Origin: Aspidapion aeneum
Taxonomy: Eukaryota; Arthropoda; Insecta; Coleoptera; Brentidae
Assembly: GCA_963576565.1 (NCBI GenBank)
Contig: OY755039.1
Coordinates: 78,118,289-78,182,288, forward strand
DNA length: 64,000 nucleotides
Direction: 5' to 3'
The notes under the pieces were generated by a model. The model had not been told where the DNA came from. It did not search any database and saw only the letters and a program-made list of their open reading frames with translations. The position numbers and the translations under genes are program-made. Positions 21,463-32,724 of the stretch are shown in pieces (position 1 is the stretch's first letter; every line of letters begins with the position of its first letter).

Positions 21463-23533
21463 ATGGAACTTCATATTGTGCATCATAGCAATTAAGGTCA
21501 CAGAAGCCGAAAACAACCAATCCTACCTAGTAGAAGTCAGTGCCGGAGCATTTTGGAAGGCACTACCGCAAACTGTAGCATACGAAGCTACGATTCCGAT
21601 TACATATAAAATGGACTGGTCAGAAGAGATCATGACAGAACCAGAGTTACCAAGATATATCTGCGAGTCATATGGCGACAATTGTAACTTGGTATCACAC
21701 ACACATGAGTTAGGGAAGGCATTCAAAAAAGAATTCGATTTGTTAAACGGTAACTGGGGCGCATCTTCGATGAGGACACAAAAATCTAAACAAAATTCAA
21801 GGCCAAAAAGGGCACTAGGCTTCATCGGAGACGCTCTAAATTGGTGTTGTGGTGTCGCGCCCGAAGAAAAACTCGATATAATTTCGGAGGACGACGAAAC
21901 AGTAAAAAGGCAACTTAACACAATCAGTAAAGGGCTAGGCGAAACCCTTCACAGTATCGGGGAACAGTCAAAACATTTTTCCGATTACACTACAAAAATT
22001 GGCGATACTTTTAAAGATACAGAACGTAAAATAAAATTTATCGACTCAAAAGTTTCAACTTTAAATAAAGAGGTTAAAGTAATCCTGAGGGATGAAGAAA
22101 GTTTTGCTAGCACGTCTCTGGTCAATCAGTATCAAAATTTAAGGCGAATAATATCTCTAACTCGCGCACTAAGAAAACAAAAAATTATTGAATCATGCAA
22201 AGCAAGAAAAATCCCTATTGAAATAGTCAACCCAGAGGTTCTACGAAAGGATTTAGATAATCTGGAAAAACAAATCTATTCGTCAAATCAAGGTTTGGCA
22301 ATTTCAAAAGAAAAAATTTCAAAATTTTACGAACTTCCAATATGCGACTGCAGCATCACGGAAAATAAAATTTTTATTCACATTAAAATACCGATTATAC
22401 AACACAGACAAAAGTGGGACCTTTATGAACTGACCACCACACCCTTCGCATGGTTCAATCAAACATGTACAATACCACACCAGGCATTGTACATCGCTGT
22501 CTCAAAAAATTATTACGGAAAAGAAGAGATTAGACAAATTTCAGGTACTGGGCTACATTTATGTAGACCTTATCACGACAAATTATGTTTTATTCCTAGG
22601 TTTTCTGCTGATAATATACAGGGACCAGAGTGCGCCAAAAAATTGTATCACGGCGCGTCTGTAGAAGAAATAAGTTCATATTGCCCGATGAATTGTCACT
22701 CGGGTAACTCGTTGATCATCTCAGAAATAAATGACATAACATACATACTTACACATCTGCAAGAAAAAACCTATCTCTCATGCGGTAGTGAAAAAACCGA
22801 GCTAAAAAACGTTTATAACAAAAAAGGAGCTTTAAAAATTAAAATCCCATGCAATTGCCAGTTAGAGTCATCCGGGGAAATTATTATCCCACAAAAATTC
22901 CCATGTAACAATAAAATCGAGACAGCGAGCATAGTTCACATTATACCTGCAGTTTGGTCAAATCTAAAATCATTTATTTTAAGACCAAAAATGCAACACA
23001 TGCAACCCACATATAAAGATATGCAAGAGTGCCGTAACTCAAATTGGACACTAAATATACCTCATTTAAATTTGACGTCATCAGAGACAACATTAAAACA
23101 AATTGAAAATTCAGTAGACACTATCATACCGCAAACATACGGTTTCAGCGATAAATACGGTATGGGAAGTCACGGAATTTTTCTGCTATGGAATTTTCTG
23201 CTCTCAGTGTCGACTGCATACCCATTTTTTCATCATCCGATTGTAAGTCTGGCAGCATCACCAGTTAAAGTTGCTAACGCACAAAATATTTTAAACACAA
23301 CACAGATACACTACGAATATGACATATTATTCGGTGTCACGTGCCTTGCCCTGCTTTTGTTTTTAATCTATGTAAGTATAAAACTTCTCAAAAAACATTC
23401 AAAAAAAATCGGCGTCACTAAATTTAAAAGAAAATACACCCGAAATCGTAATCAACTACGGTCACACAAAGTTTCAAATCGAATTGAAAGAACAAAAAGA
23501 TTTATTCTCCCTTCAAATCGGCGAAAAAGTTAA
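21463..23533 (+). CDS. Errantivirus envelope glycoprotein (env), uninterrupted
   Basis: One open frame of about 690 residues follows a splice acceptor. The N-terminus (FILCIIAI) looks like part of a signal peptide; no ATG is in frame near it, so the start is probably supplied by a spliced leader exon, as in other errantiviruses. Counting from the residue encoded at 21,476, a furin-type site RPKR lies at 109-112 and is followed by the hydrophobic ALGFIGDALNWCCG, a fusion-peptide-like stretch. A heptad-rich region (150-260) and a Cys-rich ectodomain follow. A membrane anchor is at about 615-638 (FGVTCLALLLFLIYVSIKLL), then a basic tail of about 47 residues. Env mediates entry in infectious relatives. 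No internal stop or frameshift is seen. Confidence 0.88.
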
Positions 23534-25152
23534 TGCAAACATTGTCAATTGTGGCTCCGGCGAATAAAAAATTCGTCGTATAATTAAATGCCGGTATATT
23601 TTATTTATACACGTGCTCAATGTAATTATAAAAACCGCATAGATTACATAACCGTATACTATGCCGGTAGTTTTGTATAATAAATAATTTTTATAAATGT
23701 TTACGACCTGCACTGCGCGTCGTAGTCCGCAGATGGAAGAACTCATTTTTACCGTGATATTTCATGTCAAAGTCTACGCGAAAAGATTATTGAAGAAATA
23801 TTATAGTAAATGATAGGAGCTAACCCATTTGCCGACAAGCTAATTGCCACATAGAAGAGATCGCCAAGTATAATTGTATATTATTACAATGTTAATAATT
23901 TTTATGAATCACAGGAGTGAGATTGAGAGATGTAAGGGGAATAAATTATAATGAAGGGCGTATACCATAGAAAAAATAAATGTATGACATACATATTTTA
24001 AACTTAGTTAAATAATTTCTATAATGTCTTAAAAGGTGCAAAACGCACACATTGTTTTGAATGTATAATAAAACAAATTGTGGAATGTATAAACAAAGGT
24101 GTATTAAATTAAACATATTTTTTCGAATGTTATCAAATGATATAAGTTTAAGCAGGCTAAATAAGCAGGGTTGCCAGGGTATAAATAATTCTAAAATGAA
24201 CCGAGAACAATTAAATAATTTTTTTTCTCATTTTTGTAATTTTTGTCTCTTTTCAATGTACACATATGTAAATATTTATTATGTCCTAACATCGTTTGTA
24301 CATTAATTTTTTAGATCCACCTATTCTACTCGTTCCCAACATGAAGAAAGAAGACATGGAAGAACGATGACAACCTGACATAACCAAGACGTCACAAAAG
24401 GCCTAGCAAAGCGGCCAAAAAGATCAACCAAAGTAATGCAAAGGACGAAAAAGTGGTGAGCAGGGCCGATTAGCACTGGTGTACAGCAGACAAATCGCCA
24501 TAGAGCCAACCCACCAAGTAGTCAACCCAGACAGAGCTAACAGCCGATACCACAAGGCAACAGCCGATAACACAAGGCAACAGCCGATACCACAAGGCAA
24601 CAGCCGATAGCACAAGGCAACAGCCGATAACACAAGGCAACAGCCGATACCACAAGGCAACAGCCGATAACACAAGGCAACAGCCGATACCACAAGGCAA
24701 CAGTCGATACCACAAGGCAAGACAGCTACCCAGAGCGCAGCATGAAAAAACCGGGGGGAGCCAACTCTAAACCCCCGCCAGTCGTGCCGCCAAATCAAAC
24801 ACTACGAACAGAAAAAAGGACCTACCATCCAGGTCTTCCTGAGGGAATGGACCGCACAAGTCAAAACGAGATAAGGACAGTTGGCAACAAAGCGAGATCT
24901 GAACATTTTCAAGGCAGCGTGCAAGACCCACAAATTCGTCACGGCAACACTGCGGTTGATACTTCTTTATAAACCTACATTGGACTAGGTTGCGTCACCT
25001 GAAGAATGCAAAACAATCGGAACGAGTAGATGGGAATGGATAAACAATTATTTTAGTTAATTAGTTTTATAATTTATTAGGTACAGACGACTGTTATATT
25101 TTTTTTTGTGAAAAATAGTTTAGTAGACAATCTGTGGGGAGAGATTTTTTTT
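23534..25152 (+). other. Errantivirus env-LTR spacer
   Basis: About 1.6 kb without a credible gene. The frames found here are short and composition-driven. It includes the minisatellite at 24,541-24,720 and a less AT-rich segment (24,320-25,000) unlike the rest of the element, possibly captured sequence. Confidence 0.5.
24541..24720 (+). repeat. 20-bp minisatellite, nine copies
   Basis: There are nine head-to-tail copies of the 20-mer CAGCCGATACCACAAGGCAA, with alternation of ATAC and ATAA/ATAG at the variable site and one C-to-T change in the last copy. There are no spacers, so it is not a CRISPR array. Its antisense frames give Leu/Cys/Val-rich pseudo-proteins. Confidence 0.95.
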
Positions 25153-25167
25153 AAAGCAAGGGGGATG
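25153..25167 (+). other. Errantivirus polypurine tract
   Basis: AAAGCAAGGGGGATG directly precedes the 3' LTR; a purine run here primes plus-strand synthesis. Confidence 0.75.
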
Positions 25168-25640
25168 TGTCAGGATAGAAAATAATGTCCTATTAAGTGA
25201 ATGACACAAGTTACGTTTATAAGCAAGTGCACATTAACCCTAAACATTCTAAGGAAATGAACTTCTGTATATAGTTCAAATTGTATTAAAAGTAATAAAT
25301 TGTATATAGAAGTATTATAAACAACGTGGCTAATGGGATTTCGATGATGTTTATACAGGAAACAAAACACATCTCGATATCCTATCAATGGCAAACGGTT
25401 TGTAATAAAAGCATCTCCAAAAGAGTTTAGCAGTTAGTTGTACGCTGAGAACCTAACGCCCAGGCTTAGTTAATAGTGAACAAGTAGTACTTTAGTCAAG
25501 TATAAGAAGTTAAGCCTATCAAAGAAGATTTGTAGACAAGATGTATTTAAGTACAATGTAAGTAGTAAATATAAGTATTATAATAAAACCATTACACCTA
25601 ACTTAAACTGTGTTCGTCACGATAAAACCCCCTCGTGACA
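25168..25640 (+). repeat. Errantivirus 3' LTR
   Basis: Same length and ends as the 5' LTR, with one visible substitution. Confidence 0.93.
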
Positions 25641-26130
25641 ATATCTTGAAATATATAAATATTTTCCACCAAAATTGTGCTTCTAAAACACTGTAAGTAT
25701 TGACGTCTGTCCGTGTGTGTATGTGTGAATGTCTGTCCGGGTCACGATAGCTCCTAAACCGCTGAACCGATTTTTATAAAATTTTCGGGTAAAATAGTGT
25801 GTAATACTGTAAAGAGCTGATTAAATTTTGGTAAAAATTCATTAATCCTAACGACAGTTAAAAAATTGAAAAAATGCCACCTTTTTAACGGAACATCGCA
25901 TCAATATGCCGTTTTCGGAATACAGTAGAACTCAATAATTTATGTTATTACTAAAAACTTCGTAAGAGCTTCCGGTTCTGAGATATTTACAAAAACTGTT
26001 TTGATCACTCGTATAGTGGGAAGTTCACTTGGAGTGTGCTAATGGGCTAGAAAGGTATCAGATCCTTCATTTACCTCAATTGGAAACTGTTATGTAGGTA
26101 CACAATAATTTTTTTATTTGCTTATTCAAT
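25641..26130 (-). repeat. Dispersed repeat, inverted copy
   Basis: This is the reverse complement of material at 5,480-5,590, 13,200-13,380 and 30,960-31,060, including 'cgatagctcctaaaccgctg' and a GTCTGTCC/GTGTGT microsatellite (25,708-25,740). The core resembles DINE-like repeats, but no stem-loop end was located. Confidence 0.6.
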
Positions 26131-28075
26131 ATCCTTAGGACGCTACTGATATTACACGTTTCGTTTATTATTATTAAAGTATGTTAAATATTTAATAACT
26201 TCAAAACCAATTCTATGGAAGTAAAATATACTGGAAACTATATTATTACGTATCGTAACATGATCAAAAACAGCATCATATTATATTAATCACTATGGGA
26301 TTACATTTTTAAATAAGGTATTAATAAAGGTAAATAATTAATTATTACTAAACCGATTTTCCTCAAATAAAAAGTATAAAGGCAAAAATTAGTTGCGCTT
26401 TAAAGGTCCCTATCGAACTTTATCACCTTCTTAAAATTCAAGATGGCGGTCAGAATCAAACTTAACCTTTCAAAGAGGTTTGTTTATTCTTATGTTTCGA
26501 GAAACTATCCCTTTTTGTTTAATTGGTTAAAAAGCTCTTTATCCGCCACATAAAACAAAACTTAAATCATTAGGCTTAGCAGTTTCGGAAATATTAATTT
26601 TTATTTTAACCATTGATAGAGCAAAGATTTTTCACAAACTATACGATTGCTTTCCTCACAAATTCATTAAAACTAAACCGATTTCAATTAAATGAAAAGT
26701 ATCATAGTGAGAATCGATTGCTCTTTGAGCATGACCATAGCAACTTTCGTCAATTTTTAAATCAAAGATGGCCGACTAAATAATATTTGTCTCTTTATGA
26801 AGGATCGCTATTTTTAGTTGCGAGTAATTTTCACCCCCTATCGATGTTAACCGATGCTTTTTTGTTCATTAAAAGCAGTTCATTAATAAGGAATTCATAA
26901 GCAAAGAAATGCAAGCAGAATTAAAAAAGCAAACAAGAAATCCATCCGAAATTTTTAGGCTCATAGATTGTTTGCTAATTTCCGAAGAAGGTGTCTTTTT
27001 ACCATATAATAATATTTTTTTTTACTTCCTGTTAAACTTTGATAAATTATTATAATCCAAAAAACTATTTTATCTGGGGGTAAGGCCATCAATGACGCAG
27101 TCACCTAAGGTGTTGTTATATGAGAGCAGCCAAATGCGTACAATAAAACGAAAAATTTATTAGAAAATTAATAACACCACTTGCAAAGTGCAATCCACCC
27201 TATTAAAATCGAACATTTTAAATAATTCTATGATCAAGAGAGGCATCAAAATAGGCGGCCAACACTCCAGCCCCGGACCTGAACCTAATAATTATAAAAA
27301 CATGTAATTTAACATTCTCTAGTTAGAAAAAACAAAAATGTATAATTACCGAAATAGAAAAGAAATACCGGTAATTTTATAAAAAAATGCAACTTACCAA
27401 GAAACCTAAATAAGTTTTGTTTTGTTTGTTGCTAATAAAGCCTTAAAATTACTGCCTATATAAAAAAGCATTTTTAAAATTGTCTTATTATAATATTTTT
27501 ACCCTAGAACTAATATATTACAATAAATATACGTACACGCTGATGTAGAGCTAAATAGAAAACTAGGTAGGTACTTGCAAACCCCAAAAGCCGCAGAAAA
27601 CAGCCAGTAATTTATTTAGTATTTGTATTTTTTGTAACTTTAGACCCCTTTAGTACGTCTATGGGCAGGGCCCGTAGTAGGCATGGACAAATCGGGCTTC
27701 TGCTCAGGGGCGCTCAATCATAGGGGCGCCAAATCAGAGCTCTAAAGGTGCTAAATTGTACATCTAGAATAGCCGGATTAGATGTATTTAGAAGTATGAG
27801 TATTTACTGTTTCGCCCAGGGCGCCTAAATATCTAGGGTGGGTCCTGTTATGGGCATCAGTTGCTTAAATGTATTGCAGGTTCTATATAAATTCAAAGCA
27901 TTTTGAGACATAAAACATATTAATATTTTGACAGCAAATAATTAAAGTTTTTGTAGTCGGCACCCCTACTAAATATAAAAATTTTGGTTCCGTTTTCGAG
28001 AATTAAGATTCTTTTTAAATTTGGTATGGCTCTATGATTTTAAACATTATAAAATTGTCATTTGTAAAACGATAT
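26131..28075. other. Non-coding, weakly repetitive
   Basis: Two related blocks, about 26,340-26,460 and 26,665-26,775, share 'actaaaccgattt', AAAAGTAT and AAGATGGC motifs at a spacing of about 320 bp. The rest, including 27,060-27,850, holds no frame or boundary I can support. Confidence 0.4.
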
Positions 28076-28079
28076 TTAA

Positions 28080-28301
28080 AGGCCGCTTCTTTTCGTTTGA
28101 CAATGTGCATGGATTCCCCAGAATCTAGGTAAAAATTCCCCAGTTTGCATGCAAGTACAATTTGCATGCAAAAAAATGGCACCGGACCGATAAAAATGGA
28201 TTGCCTGCAACAATCAGCTGGATTTGTACTGTGCATGCACCTGGGCAAAATTTCATACATTTGCCTGCAAATTTTATTGTCATGCACCATGTCAAGCGGC
28301 C
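28080..28301. mobile_element. 222-bp MITE with TTAA target duplication
   Basis: TTAA flanks both sides (28,076-28,079 and 28,302-28,305). The ends are GGCCGCTT / AAGCGGCC, and imperfect inverted similarity continues inward (TTGACAATGTGCATGG versus TTGACATGGTGCATGA). The interior repeats GCATGCA. A TTAA duplication is typical of piggyBac-type elements; the family is inferred. The antisense 91-codon frame here is fortuitous. Confidence 0.65.
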
Positions 28302-29150
28302 TTAAGGTAAATGTTGTATTTTTGGGAATTTCGACAATTTTTTAAAAAGAGCTATTTTTAAGTATGTTTGGCATAAAAACTCCGGCACGATTTTTGTAAA
28401 ATTATACAGTTTTGGAAAGCTTGTTTCTTATTATAACTAATTCCTTCCACCCAGAAAATATAGAAATCCGAGGCACACAAATGAAGAGATGTCAAATTGA
28501 ACCCTAAATCCAATGTTTTTTTTACATAGCATTACTTAAGTTTGAATTTTTTTATTAGACACCCGGTCTATTTTACATTTACCGCAATATTTTTTTAAAT
28601 AATTTTGTAAGTTTTAATAATATTTAGACAAGAAATAAGAATAAAAAAATTAGTAGTAGTACTTAAAAAAAATTATTTAATATTAAGAGCATTTTTTTAA
28701 AATTTTTTTACAAAACGCGATATCGCTAATTTTGGTATTTTTTTGCGCGGTTCTGTGAAAATATAATATATAAATTTAAGCACATTGTGATAGGCTAACT
28801 CAAAAAATACAATAATTACTATACGGGATCAAAATCACCACTAAACTGTGTTAGCAAATAATCCAAAAATTTTAAAAATTACAAATTTAAATTTTGGTGA
28901 AAATTTCATTTCTAAAATTTTTAATAAAAAAACTTAAAATATTTGTTGAGATTGTTATAGAGCGGTAGATAGATACATCTACTGGCTGCATAAAACTGAA
29001 AACAAAATTGTCCTACAAATTACCGTTTTTCAGATATTTGACAAAAAGTAGGTTACTATCAATCTTCACCTTTAGGGCGTCGCGACGCTACCTATAATGC
29101 GACGCCGAGCAAATCACTGTTTTTTCCTAACTTCGTAGGGAGTCCTTAAA
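28302..29150. other. AT-rich non-coding DNA
   Basis: No reading frame, splice signal or repeat boundary stands out. Confidence 0.4.
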
Positions 29151-29351
29151 CAGCATGCCTATATGATGGATTTTGGATTTAAGATTTGAGACATATTTTA
29201 GATATGGAATTTCTGAAAATGCGTTTATTATATTTATCGCAAAAATGATTTATTGAATAATCAGGAATCTAGTATTTTCAGATAAGGATATATATATACA
29301 GTTATAGCGAAAAAAGTCTGAATATAAAATTTGCTATGAATAACCAATACA

Positions 29352-29977
29352 TCTGAAAGTTTCTCTGTAAATTCCATCTAAAAAAAACCAATAAGTCTTC
29401 CGGCAACGTTTCGTCTTTAATTAAGACTTTATCAAGCCGTAGACTTAAAGGTTTGTCCTTAAGATGTCTTTATTAACATTACAGCAACTAGATTCATGTC
29501 TACTAAAGCTTTTGAAAAAACGGCACATTTATTTCTTTTTTTATTTTATTTATTAAAAAAATATATTTATACTGGGACATTCCATCCAATCAGGATGAAT
29601 CGCCCAGTTTCGCAAAGTTCTAGCAAGATTAAAGCATTTTTAAACAAACACAAACAACCAAGTACCTAGCCAGGAATCGAACCCGGACCGCCGGTGTGGG
29701 AAACAAACATTGCTACCACTACACCACGACGGCGACTTTTTAATTAATTAAATTTAAAAAACATTAATGTGCCCTTTTTTAAAAGCTTTAGTAGACATGA
29801 AGACATCTAGTTTGCTGGAATGCTAATAAAGACATTTTAAGGACAAACCTTCAAGTCTAAGGCTTGATAAAGTCTTAATTAAAGACGAAACGTTGCCGGA
29901 AGACTAATGGTTTTTCTTTCCCATCCCTAAACCAAAGAAACTTTCAGATGGAATTTACAGGGAACAAATCACAATCA
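29352..29977. mobile_element. Fold-back insertion with Penelope-type arms
   Basis: The insertion is flanked by AATAACCAATAC on both sides. Its arms (about 29,363-29,535 and 29,755-29,960) are inverted copies of each other with termini TGTAAATTCCATCT / AGATGGAATTTACA. Each arm, read in the appropriate direction, has GTCTTAATTAAAGACGAAACG, resembling the stem II plus GAAAC part of a hammerhead ribozyme as seen in Penelope-like terminal repeats. A tRNA-derived SINE sits at the centre. Confidence 0.65.
29515..29735 (-). mobile_element. tRNA-derived SINE
   Basis: On the minus strand the 5' end has a tRNA-like head with A box (TGGTGTAGTGGTAGCA) and B box (GGTTCGATTCC) at about 29,665-29,735, followed by a unique body and an AATAAA-rich tail of about 40 bp at 29,515-29,560. 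This is the classical SINE layout. It lies in the loop of the fold-back insertion. Confidence 0.78.
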
Positions 29978-30014
29978 ATAACCAATACTTCCAGAAGTTT
30001 GCCAATATTTTAAA

Positions 30015-30433
30015 CGAGGGGTGAACAGCTAACCCAAAATGTGTACACCGATTGTGAAAATCCACAATTTTTTGCTAAGATTGTGAGGGATTGTGGGAAG
30101 ATTGTGAGGAATTGCGAGGGATTGTGGAGGACTGTGCAGCGGTGTAGCGTGCCTGAAGGGGCGGGGGGTGGCACCCCATCAAAAATTCTTGTGACCAAAA
30201 AAAAAAGTCATCATGTCTATCAATTTATGGGGTGACGGACTGTGGTAAGATTGTGAGGGGTTGTGGTGGTAAGATTGTGACAGATGAGTGATTGGGACAG
30301 ACTGTGTAAAGATTGTGAAGGATTGTGGGATGAAGGATTGTAAAAGATTGTGAGTGATTGGGATGGATTGTGAGTGATTGTGTAAAGATTGTGAGAAATG
30401 TGTACACCGATTGTGAGAGCTGTTCACCCCTGG
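30015..30433. mobile_element. 419-bp non-autonomous hAT-like element
   Basis: An 8-bp duplication ATTTTAAA flanks it (30,007-30,014 and 30,434-30,441). The ends are AGGGGTGAACAGCT and AGCTGTTCACCCCT, with a further shared inner block (AATGTGTACACCGATTGTGA) in direct orientation. Most of the interior is a degenerate (GATTGTGAGG)n-type repeat. The 8-bp duplication and ends fit hAT. Confidence 0.8.
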
Positions 30434-30486
30434 ATTTTAAATATGCAGTCTATCCTTTGTCCAATTGTGAAATCTTGAGGACTTAT

Positions 30487-31308
30487 ACAGGGTGTCCCAG
30501 AACTAATGATACATAGTAAAACTGGAGATTCCTTGGATCAAAATATTACGATTTGGCTACACTTTAGTCCAAAAGTTGATATTAATCGAGATAAAAAATT
30601 ATTTTTTCAATTCGTTATTCTTTAATAACTTTTTACTAATCAATATCTTGGCAAAAAAGTTTGGGGCAGGGGTTTTTGGGATGATCAACTCGTTTCCGGT
30701 AAGAAATTTAATGTAAATTGCACAGGATGTTCTCTGGGTTACTACCATTACACTAAAATCAGTGTAACTTTTTTATGCCTCAGTATATACCAGTTTTAAT
30801 TTAATTTATATGATTTTATGTAAAAAACTTATACTGTTCTGATGTCCGTTTCGAGATTTTTGCATTTAAAGTTTTTATTACTTGGGTAAAAATTTTGTGA
30901 TATACTTAATTCACATATTACTTTTTTTTTAAATTATAGTAGGGGGTTTTTGGATTTTGACCAAAATCTAATCAGCTCGTTAGATGGTCGAACACTATTT
31001 TACCTGAAAATTTTATGAGAATCGGTTCAGCGGTTTAGGAGCTATCGTGTTACGGAGAAACATATACACACACACACCCTCACACACACACACACACACA
31101 GACAAACATCACAAATATTTATTTAAAAAAAAAATTGTCGAAAATGATACTTTTTCTAGTCATTGCTGCGCGGGCTAGGACAGTAAAATAAGGTTTAACA
31201 CTCTGTTAATATCAACTTTTCGACTAAAGCAAGTGTATCTAAATATTAATATTTTGATCCAAGTAACCTACAGTTTTACTAAATACCATTAGTTCTGGGA
31301 CACGCTGT
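30487..31308. mobile_element. 822-bp TIR element with ACAGGGTGTCC ends
   Basis: The inverted ends extend over about 130 bp (30,487-30,600 and 31,200-31,308), from ACAGGGTGTCCCAGAACTA to its diverged complement. The middle contains the dispersed repeat motif and a (CA)n tract (31,066-31,101). There is no transposase frame. Confidence 0.65.
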
Positions 31309-31371
31309 ATAATTTTTACGTAGATCGATAATTAAATGTTTGTTTTAAATATATTTATTTTTGTGCCATCT

Positions 31372-31985
31372 TATGATGGATTTTGGATTTGAGATAAAGA
31401 CATTTTAGATATGGAATTTCTGAAAATGTGTTTATAATATTTTTCGCAAAATGTGTTTTTAAATAAACAGGAACCTAGTAATTTTAGATAAGCACATACA
31501 GTAGTGGGAAAAAAGAGTCTAGATATTAAATTTTAAAATTGCTAAAAATAACCAATACTTCAAGAATTTTGCCTATAAATATTGATCTATTTAGCTACTT
31601 TAAAAAATTATATGCAGGCTATCATTTGTCCAATTGCGAAATTTTAAGGACTCATACAGGGTGTCCTAGAACTAGTGATACATAGTAAAACTGTAAATTC
31701 CTTGCATCAAAATATTATGATTTCGCTACACTTGCTTTAGTCCAAAAGTGATTAATCAAGATTAAAAATTATTTTTTCATTTCGTTTTTCTTTAATAACA
31801 TTTTTACTAATCAATATCTTTGCAAAAACATTTGGGGCAGGAGTTTTTTTGGGATGCGCAATTTGTTTTCGGTAAAAAATTTAATCTAAATTGTATAGGG
31901 TGTTCTCTGGTTTACTACTATTACATTAAAATCGGTGTACTTCTTTGTGCCTCAGTGTATACCAGTTTTTATTTAAAATATGATT
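31372..31985 (+). repeat. Segmental duplication, copy B (empty site)
   Basis: Collinear with copy A but without the fold-back and hAT insertions. It also contains the left end of an ACAGGGTGTCC element (31,656 onward) with no visible right end. Confidence 0.7.
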
Positions 31986-32724
31986 TTTCTCATTATTTTT
32001 ATGTAAAAAAGTTGTCCTGTTTTGATGTCTCTAGTTTTCAATAGGGACATTTTGAATGTCTCATTTTCACATTATCATTTATTTGAGGCATGCGCAGTTA
32101 CCTGATTTGAACTTTATCCCTTTAAAAGGATAATGTTTGACCTTACTTGGGCCCGAATAATGCAGACTTGAGTTCCTTTATTCAGAGACAGTGTTGCCGC
32201 ACATATAACGTTATACCAAAATGTAATCTCAATTTAAAATAATTTTGATAGCAGACAATTACTTCAAAAGCTACCAATGCGGAGTAGTTGGCAGATTTAA
32301 TTTTTTGCCAATTATTAAAACTTATTTTTTATAAAAATTGGTAGATATGTATCGTTTGGCAACAGTGTTTACCAACTAACCAAAAGTCATCAATGTTAAA
32401 TAAAGTGTGTAAAAAAAAGAAGAAGTACACAGTACACAGACGTAATCCTATATTTTCCTGGCGGTTTTTCACTGGTATTGATTTTTCCCTAGTTGTTTTC
32501 GGAATATTTCAATGAATTTTGCCTACAGAACACAAAACAGGCTTTGGACAGATAAATAAAGGATAAAAAAATAAAAATTGTATGTGCAAAAGGTAAAAAT
32601 TGGACTTCTGAATATCACGTGACATATATCTTAATGTTTCATTAATATTAATAAAGGATAAAGTTAGCTATTGACGTGTGTTCAAAAAGTCCCTAATATT
32701 GCAAAAGAAAATAAAGGCACTCAC
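31986..32724 (-). other. Intron of the ATP10-like gene, AT-rich
   Basis: This follows the exon ending at 32,725 on the minus strand. I could not find the next flippase exon here or further left. Confidence 0.5.

Larger units (their letters stand above)
14160..25640 (+). mobile_element. Errantivirus-like endogenous retrovirus (gag-pol-env)
   Basis: Two 473-bp LTRs with TGTCA/TGACA ends flank an interior with gag (15,148), pol (16,684-20,303) and env (21,463-23,533), and ATAT is duplicated on both sides (14,156-14,159 and 25,641-25,644). The gene order, Gypsy-type pol and a separate env with a furin-type site and C-terminal membrane anchor define insect errantiviruses. At 11.5 kb it is longer than is usual, because of non-coding segments before env (1.16 kb) and after it (1.6 kb). 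LTRs differ at one position by eye, so insertion is very recent. Gag and pol carry lesions, env does not. Confidence 0.92.
29150..30800 (+). repeat. Segmental duplication, copy A (with later insertions)
   Basis: The blocks 29,159-29,350, 29,978-30,014 and 30,434-30,800 are collinear with 31,372-31,960 once two insertions (29,352-29,977 and 30,015-30,433) are removed. Shared landmarks include 'atggattttggattt', ATATGGAATTTCTGAAAATG, AATAACCAATAC and 'acagggtgtcc'. Confidence 0.75.

Noticed and set aside
23513..23746. Minus-strand frame after env
   Set aside because: Antisense to the retroviral element, short, no recognisable features.
24541..24720. CRISPR-like array
   Set aside because: Repeats are directly adjacent with no unique spacers, and the window is eukaryotic.
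24424..24798. Cys/Leu/Val-rich antisense frames over the minisatellite
   Set aside because: They are translations of the 20-bp repeat (60 bp is divisible by three) with no start context or homology.
28015..28290. 91-codon minus-strand frame
   Set aside because: Coincides with a TTAA-flanked MITE and crosses its boundary; composition looks random.
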